A stretch of 64,000 nt of DNA, taken from NCBI GenBank assembly GCA_003254925.1, contig QANZ01005169.1, positions 1-64,000 of the forward strand, written 5' to 3'. Position 1 is the stretch's first letter. Each line of letters opens with the position of its first letter. The position numbers and the translations under genes were made by a program. The DNA comes from Chamaecrista fasciculata. Its lineage: Eukaryota > Streptophyta > Magnoliopsida > Fabales > Fabaceae. Positions 1 to 12,397 of the stretch are shown piece by piece. The notes beneath the pieces are model-generated. The model saw nothing but the letters and a program-made list of their open reading frames with translations, did not search any database and was not told the DNA's origin.

Positions 1-1786
1 TCACAAATCTCCTTTTACACTTATTACATCATTTTAAGAACAAATCCATGATTATAACACCCTTATATACCCATCCTCATTAAATTTTTATTACACCCGA
101 GCTTCCTTAATTCACACACAAGTTAATCACACTTCATATATTAACAGTTATTATCATCAACTATTAAGACGCAATTAATGATATCTAAAGATCAAGGTAA
201 AGCATCAAACCGCATACCTCCACCATTCGTACGATATCTACAATTCTTTCTATCTCTCAAGTTATTTAATTGTAAACTCCAATTTTTTTTTCCAAAAGAT
301 GACTCCCAAACAATTCTAAATCCCAACCTTCACGCCTAATTGAATTAAATTTCTATTCCCCAATATTTTATTTCCTTAAGAAATCCTCATCAGCTACACC
401 CAGTTTCATAACTGAATACAACTCCCAGAATATGCAAACACGTCATCAAAATTCATAACTAAATCCAAATTTATGAAATACACAAGTAATTAACTCAATC
501 ATAATTCACACATGCAATTAACATAAAATTCCACAGTTAATCTCAAATTCCAAATCATACAAGCAAGACTCAAAATCATAATTTACACACACAATCATAG
601 CACAATAGGATTCAAGAGTGTCAAACACGGATAGCCAGATACACAACCCCCACTGGGGAGAGACTCTCACAACACTAAGCCAAGCACCTAAAATGAGGAA
701 TTAAGAATTGATAATGAAAAACAAAATATCCTTAGCGGTCTCATAAGCCAGCTTAAATATTAAGCAGAATATAAATATTAAGCAGAATATAAAACAATTA
801 AAACTTCTGGTGGTTGGAGAACTTAAGGACAGTTAATGTAAATAAGGTATTATAGGTATTAAAAGCTTTGATCAGTTAAGAGAATGTCGATATATTAATT
901 CTAATCTGCATGTTAAATTGGTAAAATAGATGGAGAGGAAAATTTTGGTTGTATTTGAATGAAACATTATATTCTTTACAATTAACGGTCAACATTATCA
1001 TTAAATAGTGCATTGTAAATCTACATTGAGTTATTCTGTTTTTTGAAAATGAAACATAGGTGACCAATATCTGAATTTGTTGTAGAAATTAAAGGTATGG
1101 TTATTGTCAAAAGGTTTTATTGGTTTTATCTCATCAGAATTATTGTTTAGTAATAGTTAAATGAAATTATTAATTTGTATCTACATTTGATATAGCTTGA
1201 ATGAATGGTGGAGAAACCAATTGGGATGACCTTTTGGGAAGCATGGATTGCTTAACAATTTCTAAAGAGATTGATCACCCACTACAATAAGGTAATTATG
1301 GATGTTCATTAGAAATAGCATATTGATTTAACTTTTCATTTCATTATCTGTTAACTTTCAATAGTGATTATATTTGGATTGCCTCTGTAAATAAATATAC
1401 ATACTATGAATACAGATTTTCTTTAAAATGTTAAACGTTAAGCAAAAAAAATAGAGGTATTGTGTAATAAGTTAACATAGTTAACGTAGCTTTCTTTTTT
1501 CCATTGAGATATATTGAAAGTCTGCTACTTTATAACAGACACCGGTCAGGATAGAAGGTAAAGAAGTGAAAAAAATTCTAAAATTGTCCAAAACAAAATA
1601 TAATTGATAACCATAACTAAAACTAAGAATTAGCAACATTGTCATTACATAAAAACCATTAACAACAATCCTTAAACAAAGAAATTATACAAATGTCGCA
1701 AAAGATAAAGACCAACGAATTAAAAAACGAAGGAAAAAAAAACTCCTTGCACTATCCTTCAAATATAACACTAAAAAGCTCAAGAT
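1..1786. other. AT-rich intergenic DNA, no gene seen
   Basis: I see no open frame with a family signature and no splice-consistent exon chain on either strand. The stretch is strongly AT-rich. A short direct duplication of about 18 bp (AATATTAAGCAGAATATA) occurs twice near 764-796. The part next to 1787 is the 3' flank of the minus-strand RPA70-like pseudogene. Confidence 0.5.
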
Positions 1787-2587
1787 TCATGCACCTGCTT
1801 CAATTTTCACCATCTTAAGTTTAGAAGATGAAGAAACTGATTGAATATCACTACTATGAGTGGATGCTTCATTGTCAAATTCTTCACTAAGTCTTTTTGT
1901 CGGAGTATGAAATCCTTCAGATAAGTCATCAAGATCTCGGTCCAATGAATCCTACATAAACAAAGTAAAGGTTACATACATTAAATAATTTAAGTATGAC
2001 AAACAAATTTGATAGATAAATATGAATTACCAAAAATTAACATCCATACAATACCTTGTCAATGTCTGAAAACACAGCAATGGGCCTACTACAAGGAGAT
2101 ACCTAGAACATAGGTAAATTGATAAATGAATGAAAAGACTATTATTCTTTTATAAGAGTGACTTATGAAAAATAATAGAAAAATAACACAGTTAGATAGT
2201 TATATAAACATTATACCTCATTCAGCCCTTTGTTTTGATTGTATTGTACAATTAAATTTGGTTTGTGGGACAGCCTCATAACAGTATACTTTGGATTTGC
2301 TTTAGAGAATCTTTCATCATTAACCTTTAATTTGAAGAGAAATTTTTTACCCAGAAAATCATCAAGTTTGTCTGGAAATGCAGAAACATCTCCTACATCC
2401 TATGACAGTAAATAAAATATTAATCAGAAAAAAAACAATAAAAAGAATGAAAGATATATTAAACATAAAGGTTGTTAAAAAAAGAATAGAGATTTACAGC
2501 AACTAATCCTTGAAGCAATTCAGAAGCAGCGCAACCTAATACTTGAGTAACCTCACGATCAAATAGGATAAATACAACACAGTCAGA

Positions 2588-4707
2588 TGTTGGGAAATCA
2601 CAGCGCGCGCAGCGGAAGCGAGAAAAATTAAAATTAATTAAAACATGGCGCAAAACAAAAGGTGATTTCCCTACGGATTCGCTAGATGAATTTAAACCGG
2701 TAAAGTTAGTGGTATACCTCAAGAGTTTCAATCGGTCCGGTTGAACGGTGCAATTCTGAGAAGTCCACACGAAGCGTCCTTCCTCCGCCAGTATTCCACA
2801 CGAGCAGTTTAGTGGCACCAAGGTGCTAGCCTTCAGTTCTTTTCTCCAAAAGAACACGGGAACTCGATCTACGGCTCTTAATATTCAAGAACAATTCTTG
2901 AACCTTAAGAGGAAAGTGGCGCAATGAACAAGAACACTTTCTTGTTTTCTTTCTCAAAACCCTAATTTTAGAACAAGTCGATTTTTCCTCACACTCTTGA
3001 AGAAATTGACTTTTCTCTCTCTAGGTTTAGAGCTAGGCGAAATTCTCTCTCTTGTCTCACAAAAGAAGAAGGCAAAATTCACTTAGTGAATTAGGGTTGG
3101 CCAAGTCGACTTCCTTGGCCCTATATATAGAGTTGGGGAATTTTGATAATTATAATTAGGGAATCCCTAAATTAATGGGTTATCAAATTATAAAATTATA
3201 AGATTACAATAATATTATAATTTTAGGACTTGAATTCTTAATTAAAATATTACCTTAATATCTTAATTGAATTCAAAATGCAATCTTTGAGAATATGGAA
3301 GATCAAATCTTCCTCCTTGGTCCCACAAGCCATGCGCCTATCCCCTCTTATTTTTAAGGAATTTAATAAATCAAAATAACATTCCTAACTCTTAGGAATT
3401 CATAACCAACTTATTTATTTCCTAACAATATTGAATTAAGATATTACCCTAATATCTTTAATTCAAAATTTGAATCTTGAAAACAAAATCAAATCTTGAA
3501 TTCAAATTCAAGTCATGACTTTAATTAATAAAACAATTTTAATAATCAAAATCTCCTTTAAATGAGGCGCCACCCTCTATCCATTTTATCCCAATATTAG
3601 TGAATTTAATAAATCAATAATCTCCTAACTTTTAGGAATCTTATCTAATTTATTATTCCCTAATATTATAATTGTAAATAGATTAATCCAATTAACTATT
3701 TAACAATTAATATATTTAAACTTGTCCCACAAATTTAAATATCATAACCGTAGATTTAATTTAAGACAAGACTTTATGTCCTAGACATTTAGCTATGTCT
3801 TAAATTGTGTCACCGGAGTGGCTCACGAATTAACCCTAATTCGCGTCCCTTTAAGCGGTGTCCAGATCCTGCTCATGTGTGACCCAGCAGGCCCCACGTG
3901 AAGTTGGCAGCAAGTCATCCCTATGACTCACAAGTCGAGAGCGGACTCTAGCAAGCCATCACGACTACCCAAAACATGTGAGTTATCGTTTTATCAAAAT
4001 GACCAATTTAACCTTAGTACCACCTTGTCATAGACCCTATTGTCACACGATATCTTGGTTTTGGATAAGGCACGGGAAAGTCATCCTTGATCCAAACCAC
4101 AACTTTCTCGATCTTCTTGAGTTAGTCCCAATTTACTGAGTGGCCACTCTTTCCTTGGACAGACTCATCGAGGGTGCCAGTTAGATATCTCTCATGTTTA
4201 TGAGGGACAAAATCCCATCTTGGTCAACCACATTTCTCAGCACTGCAATCAACCAAACCCGTACCTAGCCCTTATGGCTATCGTGCTACGGGCAACGTTA
4301 GACTAGGCCAAAGTTTGACAACTACAACGCCGGAATAGCCAAGACCTCAGGTCTAAGGCATCGTGACAGGTGTACAGGAGAGACTAGCTAATGACTAAAC
4401 CCATGCAAGAGTCTCCGGGTCAGTCCAGCAACTTGTATCCCCTTACGTAATTGCACCATGACTCTCGTAAAGCATCTAGTGACTGTATCTCCATACACCG
4501 AGGTCATGTTGGTCTTAGTTCATTCTCACTCCCACGAGAATAATCGACCAGAGACGGATTTAGATTAATTATCTCATAATTAATCAAGGATGCTATCATA
4601 GTAAACATGCTAATAATATGATAACAACCTAATTTAGCTCCATAAATTAATCAATATGTTCAAAACATATACATAAAATGATTGGCCCTAGGGCACAATC
4701 TCCAACA
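2588..4707 (-). mobile_element. Solo LTR (family L1) inside the RPA70-like exon
   Basis: The element starts TGTTGGGAAATC and ends ATCTCCAACA. It is flanked by a perfect 5-bp duplication TCAGA (2583-2587 and 4708-4712). Length is 2120 bp. The U3/R direction is minus: a TATA-like CTATATATAGGG lies on the minus strand near 3120-3132, in the same place as TATAAGTAGGG in the plus-strand copy at 57679. No internal retroelement coding sequence or second LTR is present, so this is a solo LTR left by LTR-LTR recombination. Without it, the flanking exon reads through as an RPA OB-C segment (...VVDE then SDCVVF...). Confidence 0.93.
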
Positions 4708-5684
4708 TCAGATTCATCAACAACTTTAACTTCTAATTGAAATCGTGGAAGCACAGATTCCACAAGATCACCACACTTTTCATAAAAGAAACCTTCTCCA
4801 TCAGGAACAACCTTCGTTTTACATTTCTTACAGGAATTGTAGAACCATCCTTTATTAGTCTCAATGCTAAGAATAGTGCCAAGAATAACGCATGAAGTTA
4901 TCTGGGAAAAAGGAATATTCTTATAGTCAAATTAACCTAAACATTGAAATGAACTAATTCAATAAATGAACTCACATCATTGAATAAAGTTTGGAGTTCA
5001 TCAATATTTTTGGCAACAGTAAGGGTCAACAGATCCTCTTCTACAGCTACACTTGAAGAGTTAGATAATTCAAAGACATTTGTTGGCAAATTTCCGTTGG
5101 ATGGACAATCCAAATATTTGATAAAAAAAATACAGAAGTAAGAAATGATATTATAGAAAAGAAGGGACTCTATTTTTTATAAAAAATAACTTCACCTCAT
5201 CAGAAATTCATGAGCTTCATTTAGTTCAGGATTTATAAACATTCTGGTAGAAAAAAGAGCATTTGAAACCTTTCTAGCAGCATAGTTTCCTAGATAAGAT
5301 TTAAAAAAAAAAAAGATGTAGTTGAACATTACATTCATAATAGAAACTTGACAATAACAAAATTTCAATGTACAAACCTAGGAAATCCTTAATTTTACAC
5401 CACTGAAGTAATATAACAATTGGCATATCTTCTGCAATTTTCAGATACTCTTGTAGCGAATCACAATAATGATCCCACAAAGAACACATAAGCTTATTTC
5501 TCCTAAAAAATGATCCAATAGAATTACAAATAATAATGATAAATTAAAATAAAAAAAAAACAATTAATTAATACTAATCATACTCAAGATCAGTTAACTC
5601 AATATCAATCCGCTTGGAGACTTTTCCAGCATTGTTAGTTTCATGGACATCGCTCTTCTCAGTTAGCATCCCTATCAAATCTGC

Positions 5685-6509
5685 TAGAAAACAATAAGTA
5701 AAATACCCCTGAGAACAATACTGGTGCGGAACCCCAAGGTTATAAAGAACCCGAAACCCCGAAAACACAATATGGATAGAAACAAATAGAAAGGAATGAA
5801 ATCCCAAACCTATTGAACCCCCAAATGATAAATGCAATTGGAAACACAAGTAATTGGTTGATTTAAAAATCAAGAAGGAATTCGCCACAAGTGATTACCT
5901 TGATAAGAATTAATTCTTGATGCAATAGAAGAAGATAAGCTACCCTCTCCTATAAATCCTTCTCTCAATCAAGAAGAAGAAACAAGCACAAAGCTCTCTC
6001 AATTTAGTAAAATGCATATATCCCCTTCATGGAATATGATGGGGTATTTATACAAGGAGAAAAGTTCCCTAAGAGACAAGCACTAGACATAATAATACAA
6101 GCAATCCATAATTATTAATCAATCCCTAAACTTTAGGGATCCCAATTGGTATCCAAAGAGGATCCTAAGTGGTATCTTAAGATTTAGGCATCCTAAGTGG
6201 TATCCTAAGCTTACATATTCAACACTAAGGAAAACCATAATGGACTTAAATCATGAATCCATTAATGAACTTTAAAATTCTTAGCCCAAATTAAAGAAAT
6301 TCGCTAAAAAATAAGACTTAAATTACAATTGGCATTTTAAGCCCAAAATATGGTAATGTAGGTCTAAATAAGTTTCCACATGGCTAGTACTTGGTCTAAG
6401 CTCATTAGATTGAAGTCCCCATGCTATGATTGTTAACTCCATTTTCAGCCCAAATTAATAGAGTGACGTTTTTAGGCTTATTTGTTGTAGTCTTCACTCC
6501 CTTAGTCAA
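5685..6509. other. Unclassified insertion within copy A
   Basis: Between the acceptor of the exon at 5680 and the LTR fragment at 6510 lies sequence unlike the neighbouring introns. It begins near 5708 with TGAGAACAATACTGGTGCGG, contains repeats of the type GGTATCCTAAG (about 6150-6215), and carries no coding signal. It could be part of another LTR element, but I could not match ends or a target duplication. Confidence 0.4.
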
Positions 6510-6991
6510 TGTTGGAGATTGTGCACTTGGGCCTAGTCTAACGTTGCCCGTAACAGGGTAGCCATAAGGGCTAGGTACGGGTTTGGTTGATTACCGTGCT
6601 GAGGAATGTGGTTGACCAAGATGGGATTTTGTCCGTCATTAAAGATGGGAGATATTTAACTGGGCCCCTCTATGAGTCTGTCCAAGGAATGTGTGGCCAC
6701 ACAAGGAAATGGGACTAACTCAGGGAATCGAGAAAGTTGTGGTTTGGATTATGGATGACAATCCCGTGCCTAATCCAGGACCAAAATATCGTGTGACAAT
6801 AGGGATTATGACAAGGTGGTACTTAGGTTAAGTCGTTAACGTTGAAGCGATAACTCGCGTGTTTTGGGTAGTCGTAATGGCTTGCTAGAGTCCGCTCTCG
6901 ACTTGTGAGTCATAAGATGACTTGCTGCCAACTTCACGTGAGGCATGCTGGGTCACACATGAGCAGGATCAAGATGCTATTTTGGGACACG
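6510..6991 (+). mobile_element. Truncated L1-family LTR (5' part)
   Basis: Starts TGTTGGAGATTGTGCAC and follows the plus-strand L1 copy (57679 onward) through the segments GTCTAACGTTGCCCGTAACAG, ATGAGTCTGTCCAAGG and CACATGAGCAGGATCA. About 0.4 kb is missing internally, between GGGCC and TAGTCTAACG. The match stops at GGGACACG, where a CACTA end begins. No target duplication is visible because only one terminus remains. Confidence 0.8.
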
Positions 6992-7330
6992 CACTACTAG
7001 AAAAAACTCATTTAGCAACGGCGAAATTTGATGCTAAATTGCAAAATTCTGTTGCTAATCAGTATTTAGCAACATATTTTGGCCGTTTCTAAATCTGTCT
7101 CAAAAAGTGGCCTTGCTAAATTTAGCAACAAATCAACTAAATCCGATGCTATTTTAGCAACAGAACATTTCGTTGCTAAAAGTGTATGATTACGTTGCTA
7201 ATTTAGTCAACAGATTTCATCTTAATTTTAGCAACGTCCCTTGCCGTTGCTAATTCTTTAAAGGGGTCATTCATGGCTATTCGAATTTATTGCTAAATCA
7301 ATTGCTATTTAAACCATAATATTTATTATT
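6992..7330 (+). mobile_element. CACTA (En/Spm-like) transposon end with subterminal repeats
   Basis: CACTACTAGAAAAAAC is a classic CACTA-superfamily terminal sequence. It is followed by many direct and inverted copies of TTTAGCAACG / GTTGCTAA up to about 7320, the usual subterminal transposase-binding array. It interrupts the L1 LTR fragment. I did not find the opposite TAGTAGTG end in the window, so the element is truncated or its internal part extends unrecognised toward 8.9 kb. No transposase coding sequence is visible. Confidence 0.8.
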
Positions 7331-8900
7331 GTTGATTCTATCTATAAATACATTTTCATAACTAATTTAATAAATTAAAATTTGATATATAATCAAAATG
7401 TACGATACAAAATATTCCAATGCATCACTGTCATATAATATTTCAAGAAATTTACAACACTGTCAAAAAAATGTACAATTTCTTATTCTCGCCTTCTCGC
7501 CACTACATCAACTTGAAGCATCATCTTAATTTCTCAACCAAGGCAGGTGAGCATGATGGGCTGAAAATAAAGAGCTGAGGCTGATCATTGTCTTTGTGCA
7601 TATTTGAATTACTCCACTCTTGAACTTGAATTTGCTGGTGCAACAAAGTAATAATTAAAGAGTATCAATATATGGATTGGTGAGGTTGGCCTTAGAATTA
7701 GTTAGACAATAATGGAACAATGATGGCAAAAATATTTGATATTAATCAGTATTAATATGGGATATGATGAGAATTGAATTTCAGCTTACATTTTCCTTAA
7801 CCCTTACCTAACATTTTGGGTTTTCCACTAGAGCCTCTCTTAACCTTTTTTTTTTCTTCATTAATCTAGTTCATCAATTTTCCATATCTTTGGCAAATCT
7901 ATTATGAAGAAAGTTGTACCTAAACGCCTAGTTGAATACTAAAGTGGATTTTTATAAATCTACACCAACTCAATCAAATACTACACTTTACAGAATACTA
8001 GGAAATTATTCTAATTAATCAAAACAGAGTGATTTCTTCCCTTTAAGCCAACAAGTAAAAATATACAAAATCATAATACCCTTTACCTATAAAAGAGTAA
8101 TTTCTAACACTCAAAAAGTGAATGGTATGTAAACTCAGACCAATCTGATTTATAGAGAAGAGTGAAAAGATATACAAAACCATAAACATAAAGTATAAGA
8201 GGAATACATACAGGATATCACTGTTATCTATAGTTCAGAAGTATGTTGACACAATTATGCATCTAGATCCTGCATAAAAAAACAAATAATACTAGTTTGA
8301 ATAACACAATAAGGGAGAAGAATAATGAACAACCAAGAACTTCTCATCCTATATTTTAGCAAATAATTATAATAGTATAACTGCATTATTTTGACACTAT
8401 TCAATTATTCAATGATTAAACGAAGAAATAGCAACATACAAACCAATGCAGCGAAAGAGGAGGTGAAGTTAAAAACTGTTAGGCAAGAGGATTTAATTAA
8501 GTTACAATATTCTAAGATTTGATAAGTGAAGCAATAAAATCAATTCAAGGTCTCAGTTCAATGAATTTCTTTGACAAATAATTAATGAGAACCATTTATA
8601 TTAACATTATTCTGTTACATAATCTGACCAACTTCATTATGGTATAGAAATCGATACAGAATAAAAGCAGTATGGAAGGAGAAAGAAGATAGGAAAACCT
8701 CTTACCTGAAAAACCTCTAACAGACCTACAAGATTGTTTATTGGTCAAATTCATCAAAACCTACAAAGAATACAATACTTAGTAATGTACATCATCACAA
8801 GACTTTATGGCTCATGAAAATGATGTTTCAAAGAACCTAAACAACAATAAATGCCTAAAACATAAAGACAATCATACACCAAATTAATGTAGGAAACAAA
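7331..8900. other. AT-rich non-coding stretch, probably transposon interior or old intron
   Basis: No coding exon is recognisable on either strand. It lies between the CACTA terminus and the first exon of RPA70-like copy A. The missing OB-A exon of copy A would be expected here or nearby, and I did not find it. Confidence 0.4.
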
Positions 8901-9177
8901 AAAAAACAATATTTAAAAAACATATCACTAACCAAACTATCAGAAAGAACCATGGCGATGCTTGAATGAACATCAGGATTAAGATAAGAAGGCATCTTCC
9001 ATAGCCGGATAACCCTGACCTTAATTCTCCAGCATCTAGGATGAGGGACTAAATCGACAACATTATGAAAAGCCATTTTCAAATTAAGATTAGTAGAAAA
9101 CGTCACAGACCATGGAAGGTGAGAAAATGCTTTGATAAAAATAGAAGACTGTGAAGGGATTAGAATTGAGAATCTCT

Positions 9178-9186
9178 GTATTTATA
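9178..9186 (-). promoter_or_regulatory. TATA box of RPA70-like copy A
   Basis: Minus strand TATAAATAC lies about 110 bases upstream of the ATG at 9076. Copies B (after removing an insertion) and C have similar boxes at comparable distances. The role is inferred from position and consensus. Confidence 0.55.
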
Positions 9187-9189
9187 TTA

Positions 9190-10437
9190 GGAACACCAAT
9201 TAAAGATCAGTAATATAATAAAAAAAATGATAAGGTTCATGCATGCACGCAAATATCAATAAATATCAATTGGTGATACGTTTGCTGGGAAAAGATTAAG
9301 AGAGGTATCGTTTAAGATACCAATAGTTGAAAGGTTATCAGAATTCCTACAATAATGGTAAAGTTAAACCAATGAAATGATTCACCTGCCAATTAATATC
9401 TGTCAAGAATCTCAAAAACTAATAAATAAATCTACTTGGATTGATTCTAATTGGATTTGATAAAAATCGATTTATATTAGGTTTTCCTAACTTTCAGAAT
9501 CGAAGTTAATAAGAAATAATCTAATTAATATTCAGGGTGGCTAACCTGTTCATCAAATGTAATGTGTTAGCTGCATATAATTAATTACTCTTCACTATCT
9601 CAACTTATCGGTTACATGAATTTTAATATAAGTGTCTTTTCAACTACCAATAGTTAAATAAATAGGTAAATGACTTTCTAATTCTTTTTTATAAAATTAT
9701 ATTTATTTAAGAATTAAGAATGGATACAGTGATTGATTACCTTCCCAACATCATCAATTTCAATTAATCCAGACAATTAAACATTTAAATTACAAAGTTA
9801 TACATTAAAATAAAATACAACCTTAACTATATAGGCCAATAATTTATTTTAAGAATGGCATTAACTAAAAGCTTGACTTAATTTTATAGCATATACAAAT
9901 GTACATATCAACTATGAAATGTCTGAGTTAGCAGATTTTCATTAAACAACTATTTTCATTGAAGTCTTCGTATGTTTTGCATTGATCTAATTTTGGAAAT
10001 ATTTTCTTTATCAATTACTGTAACAAATAGAAAAATGCCTAATTATGTTCTTCATATAACAGCAAAATCACAATAGACTTTCTAGTTGAAAACTTATTCA
10101 TTAAAAAACACAAAATTATTGTCTGCATAATACATTCTCATTCTCGTAAAATTGTTACTAAAAAACCTTAGCATCTACAACGAATCATAGATATATAAAA
10201 CTATTACCAATGGACATGGATGATAGGAAAATAGATAATAATAAAGAACATTCAACATATTTTTGTTAGATATTGCTCCAAAACAATGTAAGTTATCCCT
10301 GATATTAAAAAGAAACTTAGTAGAGATGGTAGTAGAATAACCATATAGAAGAAAATGGAGAAATACGTCAAATTTAATAAAATTAACCAACATCAAAAAG
10401 TACTGTAAAAAACACACTAATTAAAAAGACTACAAAT
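9190..10437. other. Spacer between RPA70-like copies A and B
   Basis: AT-rich sequence with no gene. It contains the upstream region of copy A and the 3' flank of copy B. No repeat with recognisable ends was seen. Confidence 0.5.
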
Positions 10438-12324
10438 CTAATAATCAGGTTCAACATGAACACTCTTCAATTTCTTGGACCTAGATGACCCGGCTGTGTC
10501 AACATTCTCATCAGACTGGTTGTTCTCAAAATCATCACAAAGATTCTTTAATGGAGATAAATATCCAATGCCACAATCTTCAAGATCAATCAATGGAGTT
10601 TTCTACAAACAAAATTTCAATAAAAAGAATTGTAAAACAAATCATTACAAAATCACAAATTAGCTAAATAAACATAACAATTACAAAACCTTGGAAGTGT
10701 CTTTAAGATGACCATGATCCTTATTCCCAAATATATCCTGTAAACACTAACTGTAAGCTATAAGAAAATCAATTAAAACTCAAAAAGAAGGAAAAACAAT
10801 GTAATTACCTCATCATGCTCTTTGTAGATATTGTACTTTGCTTTCAATCTCTCATTATCAGAAACGCCAATGACAATATACTTGGGGTCTGGCTTATAGT
10901 GACTGTAAGGAGTGTTAATGACCAACTTGAAGAGCAACTTCCTTCCCACTAAGCCANAATCTGGTATAAACATAGTTAGTGGATCCTGGAAGGAATCACA
11001 GAGTTAGCCTTTAGTTTTATTTGCGTTTTAGTCCAAAATTTTTTTAATTTTCTTCCGCTGCGCTCCCTCTGTGATTTCCCAACAGAAAGCAGGTCTTTAA
11101 CAGGAAAATCAAAAAACCTGCAAAACATTAAATCATTGAGCCCTAGTGATACACAGAAACACATCATTCAACTATAGATTAAGAGGTTTGTAAAAATACC
11201 TCAATATAAAATCTTGGCACTCCTGAACATGCAGATTTATAAACATTCTTGAGCAAAGAGGAATGTTATAAACACTGCGTATGACAAAATCTCCTAAATA
11301 CATAAACAAACATTAGCTTAATCATAAAGGATAAATATACAACAAAATATTATTAAAAAAATGAGGAAAGAACCTTCAAATGTCTTTATCTTGAACCATT
11401 GGAGAACAATAATAATAATTTTACTCCTGGTGTTTTTTAAGTAGTCTTGGAGGGTTTGACATAGTGGATCTCTCAGAATACATTGAAGCTTATTTCCCCT
11501 ACAAAGAAATGATATTAAAAAAACAGAATGTGACATGTAGAACTGAACAAAAAAAAAGAATTTAACTAAGAATTGCAAATAAAAATTCTAAATAAAATAT
11601 CTAATGATTACTGTAGATCAGTCAGCTCAATATCAACACTCTTTTTATCTTCTCCATCTTCAATATAATGATGCACTTTTTGCTTGTATGTAAGTATACC
11701 TATAACATCTGTTAACATTAAAGTTGTAGCTAATATAAATTTGTCATACTAAATGAAAATAATTTATTTAGAATAAGAAATAAATGAGGAATTGACCAAC
11801 TAAAAAGCTGTCACCATGAACTTTTGATGTAATATCCGGATAAGGACTAAACTTAAACCCATGTAAACTTATGTTGGGTTCATCTTCTAGAATCTTAACA
11901 ACTGTACTGGCTTTGAACCGAATTTTGAAGAGGTGCATACATAATTTGTACAAACCTCGGTTTGAAATCAAAGTGAAATTAGATAGCAGAATGACTCTGC
12001 CACCCTCAAGATTAAAATTGACATTACTTAGCAGCTTATTACTAACCTCAGCCTTAATACAGTCACCCTGAAAGAGATTGGACAATAATAAAATCAATCC
12101 ACAAATAACATGTCTAATTCACTTTCTTTGTGACTATAATAATAAAAAATTTTAATAAAAAGAAGACCAATCACCTTTTGATCACAAAGAATCCTCTGCA
12201 AACTGAAATCATCAGAAGAAGATATGATTGAAGGAGATTTCCATAAGTGAATTATTCTGACTTTAATTGCCCAATTCTTGCTTAAGGGATGTAAATCCTC
12301 TATGTTGTCAACACTTTCAGACAT
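10438..12324 (-). pseudogene. RPA70-like OB-fold gene, copy B, zinc-ribbon exon lost
   Basis: Exons on the minus strand are 12324-12175 (ATG start, exactly 50 codons), 12067-11797 (OB-A), 11708-11612 (contains SVDIELTDLQ), 11498-11374 (GNKLQCILRD.., OB-B), 11293-11200 (MFINLHVQE), the start of an exon at 11117-11085, then about 10985-10809 (GRKLLFKL, end of OB-C), 10737-10690 (16 codons) and 10602-10438 (basic tail SRSKKLKSVHVEPDY, stop TAG). Compared with copies A and C, the exon carrying the CxxC..CxxC zinc ribbon is absent. In its place is about 0.1 kb of the terminal part of an L1-family LTR (10986-11084), so insertion plus deletion removed the core of OB-C. One ambiguous base (10957) falls in a codon. 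N-terminal OB-A and OB-B remain open, so a shortened transcript is possible, but a full product is not. Confidence 0.82.
10986..11084 (+). mobile_element. 3' end fragment of an L1-family LTR
   Basis: The sequence contains TTCCGCTGCG and ends GTGATTTCCCAACA, as the other L1 copies do (compare 59711-59748, and the reverse complement of 2588-2625). It ends against copy B exon sequence at 11085. The inner boundary near 10981-10990 is uncertain because GGATCC occurs in both the LTR and the gene. No target duplication remains, which fits a deletion after insertion. Confidence 0.75.
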
Positions 12325-12397
12325 AATGAACTATATGACAGTATGCAGGAAAATGAGGAAAGACTAAAAGCAAACCAACTGACAATAAGTTATAAAC

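Larger units (their letters stand above)
1787..9076 (-). pseudogene. RPA70-like OB-fold gene, copy A, split by a solo LTR and missing an exon
   Basis: This resembles plant replication protein A large-subunit-like proteins, which bind single-stranded DNA through OB folds. Exons readable on the minus strand are 9076-8933 (N-terminus, ATG start, 48 codons), 5680-5584, 5502-5378 (contains CSLWDHYCDSLQEYLK, the OB-B signature), 5289-5196 (FINPEL), about 5110-4976, 4901-2504 (zinc-ribbon OB-C, interrupted), 2399-2217, 2102-2055 and 1951-1787 (basic tail ending KLKMVKIEAGA, stop TGA). Most junctions are clean GT..AG; I found no AG acceptor for the exon near 5110. The exon that in copy B follows the first one (OB-A core) is absent, and its place holds transposon debris (5.7-8.9 kb). 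A 2120-bp solo LTR lies inside the zinc-ribbon exon. One zinc ligand is also lost: the second Cys pair reads YEKC. Together these make it a pseudogene. Family assignment is firm; the fine exon ends are inferred. Confidence 0.85.

Noticed and set aside
5708..6509. A separate complete LTR element starting TGAGAACAATACTGG
   Set aside because: I could not find a matching terminus or 5-bp target duplication, so it is listed only as an unclassified insertion.
9077..9106. An earlier start for RPA70-like copy A at 9106
   Set aside because: The codon is GTG; the ATG at 9076 matches the N-terminal motif alignment with copy B.
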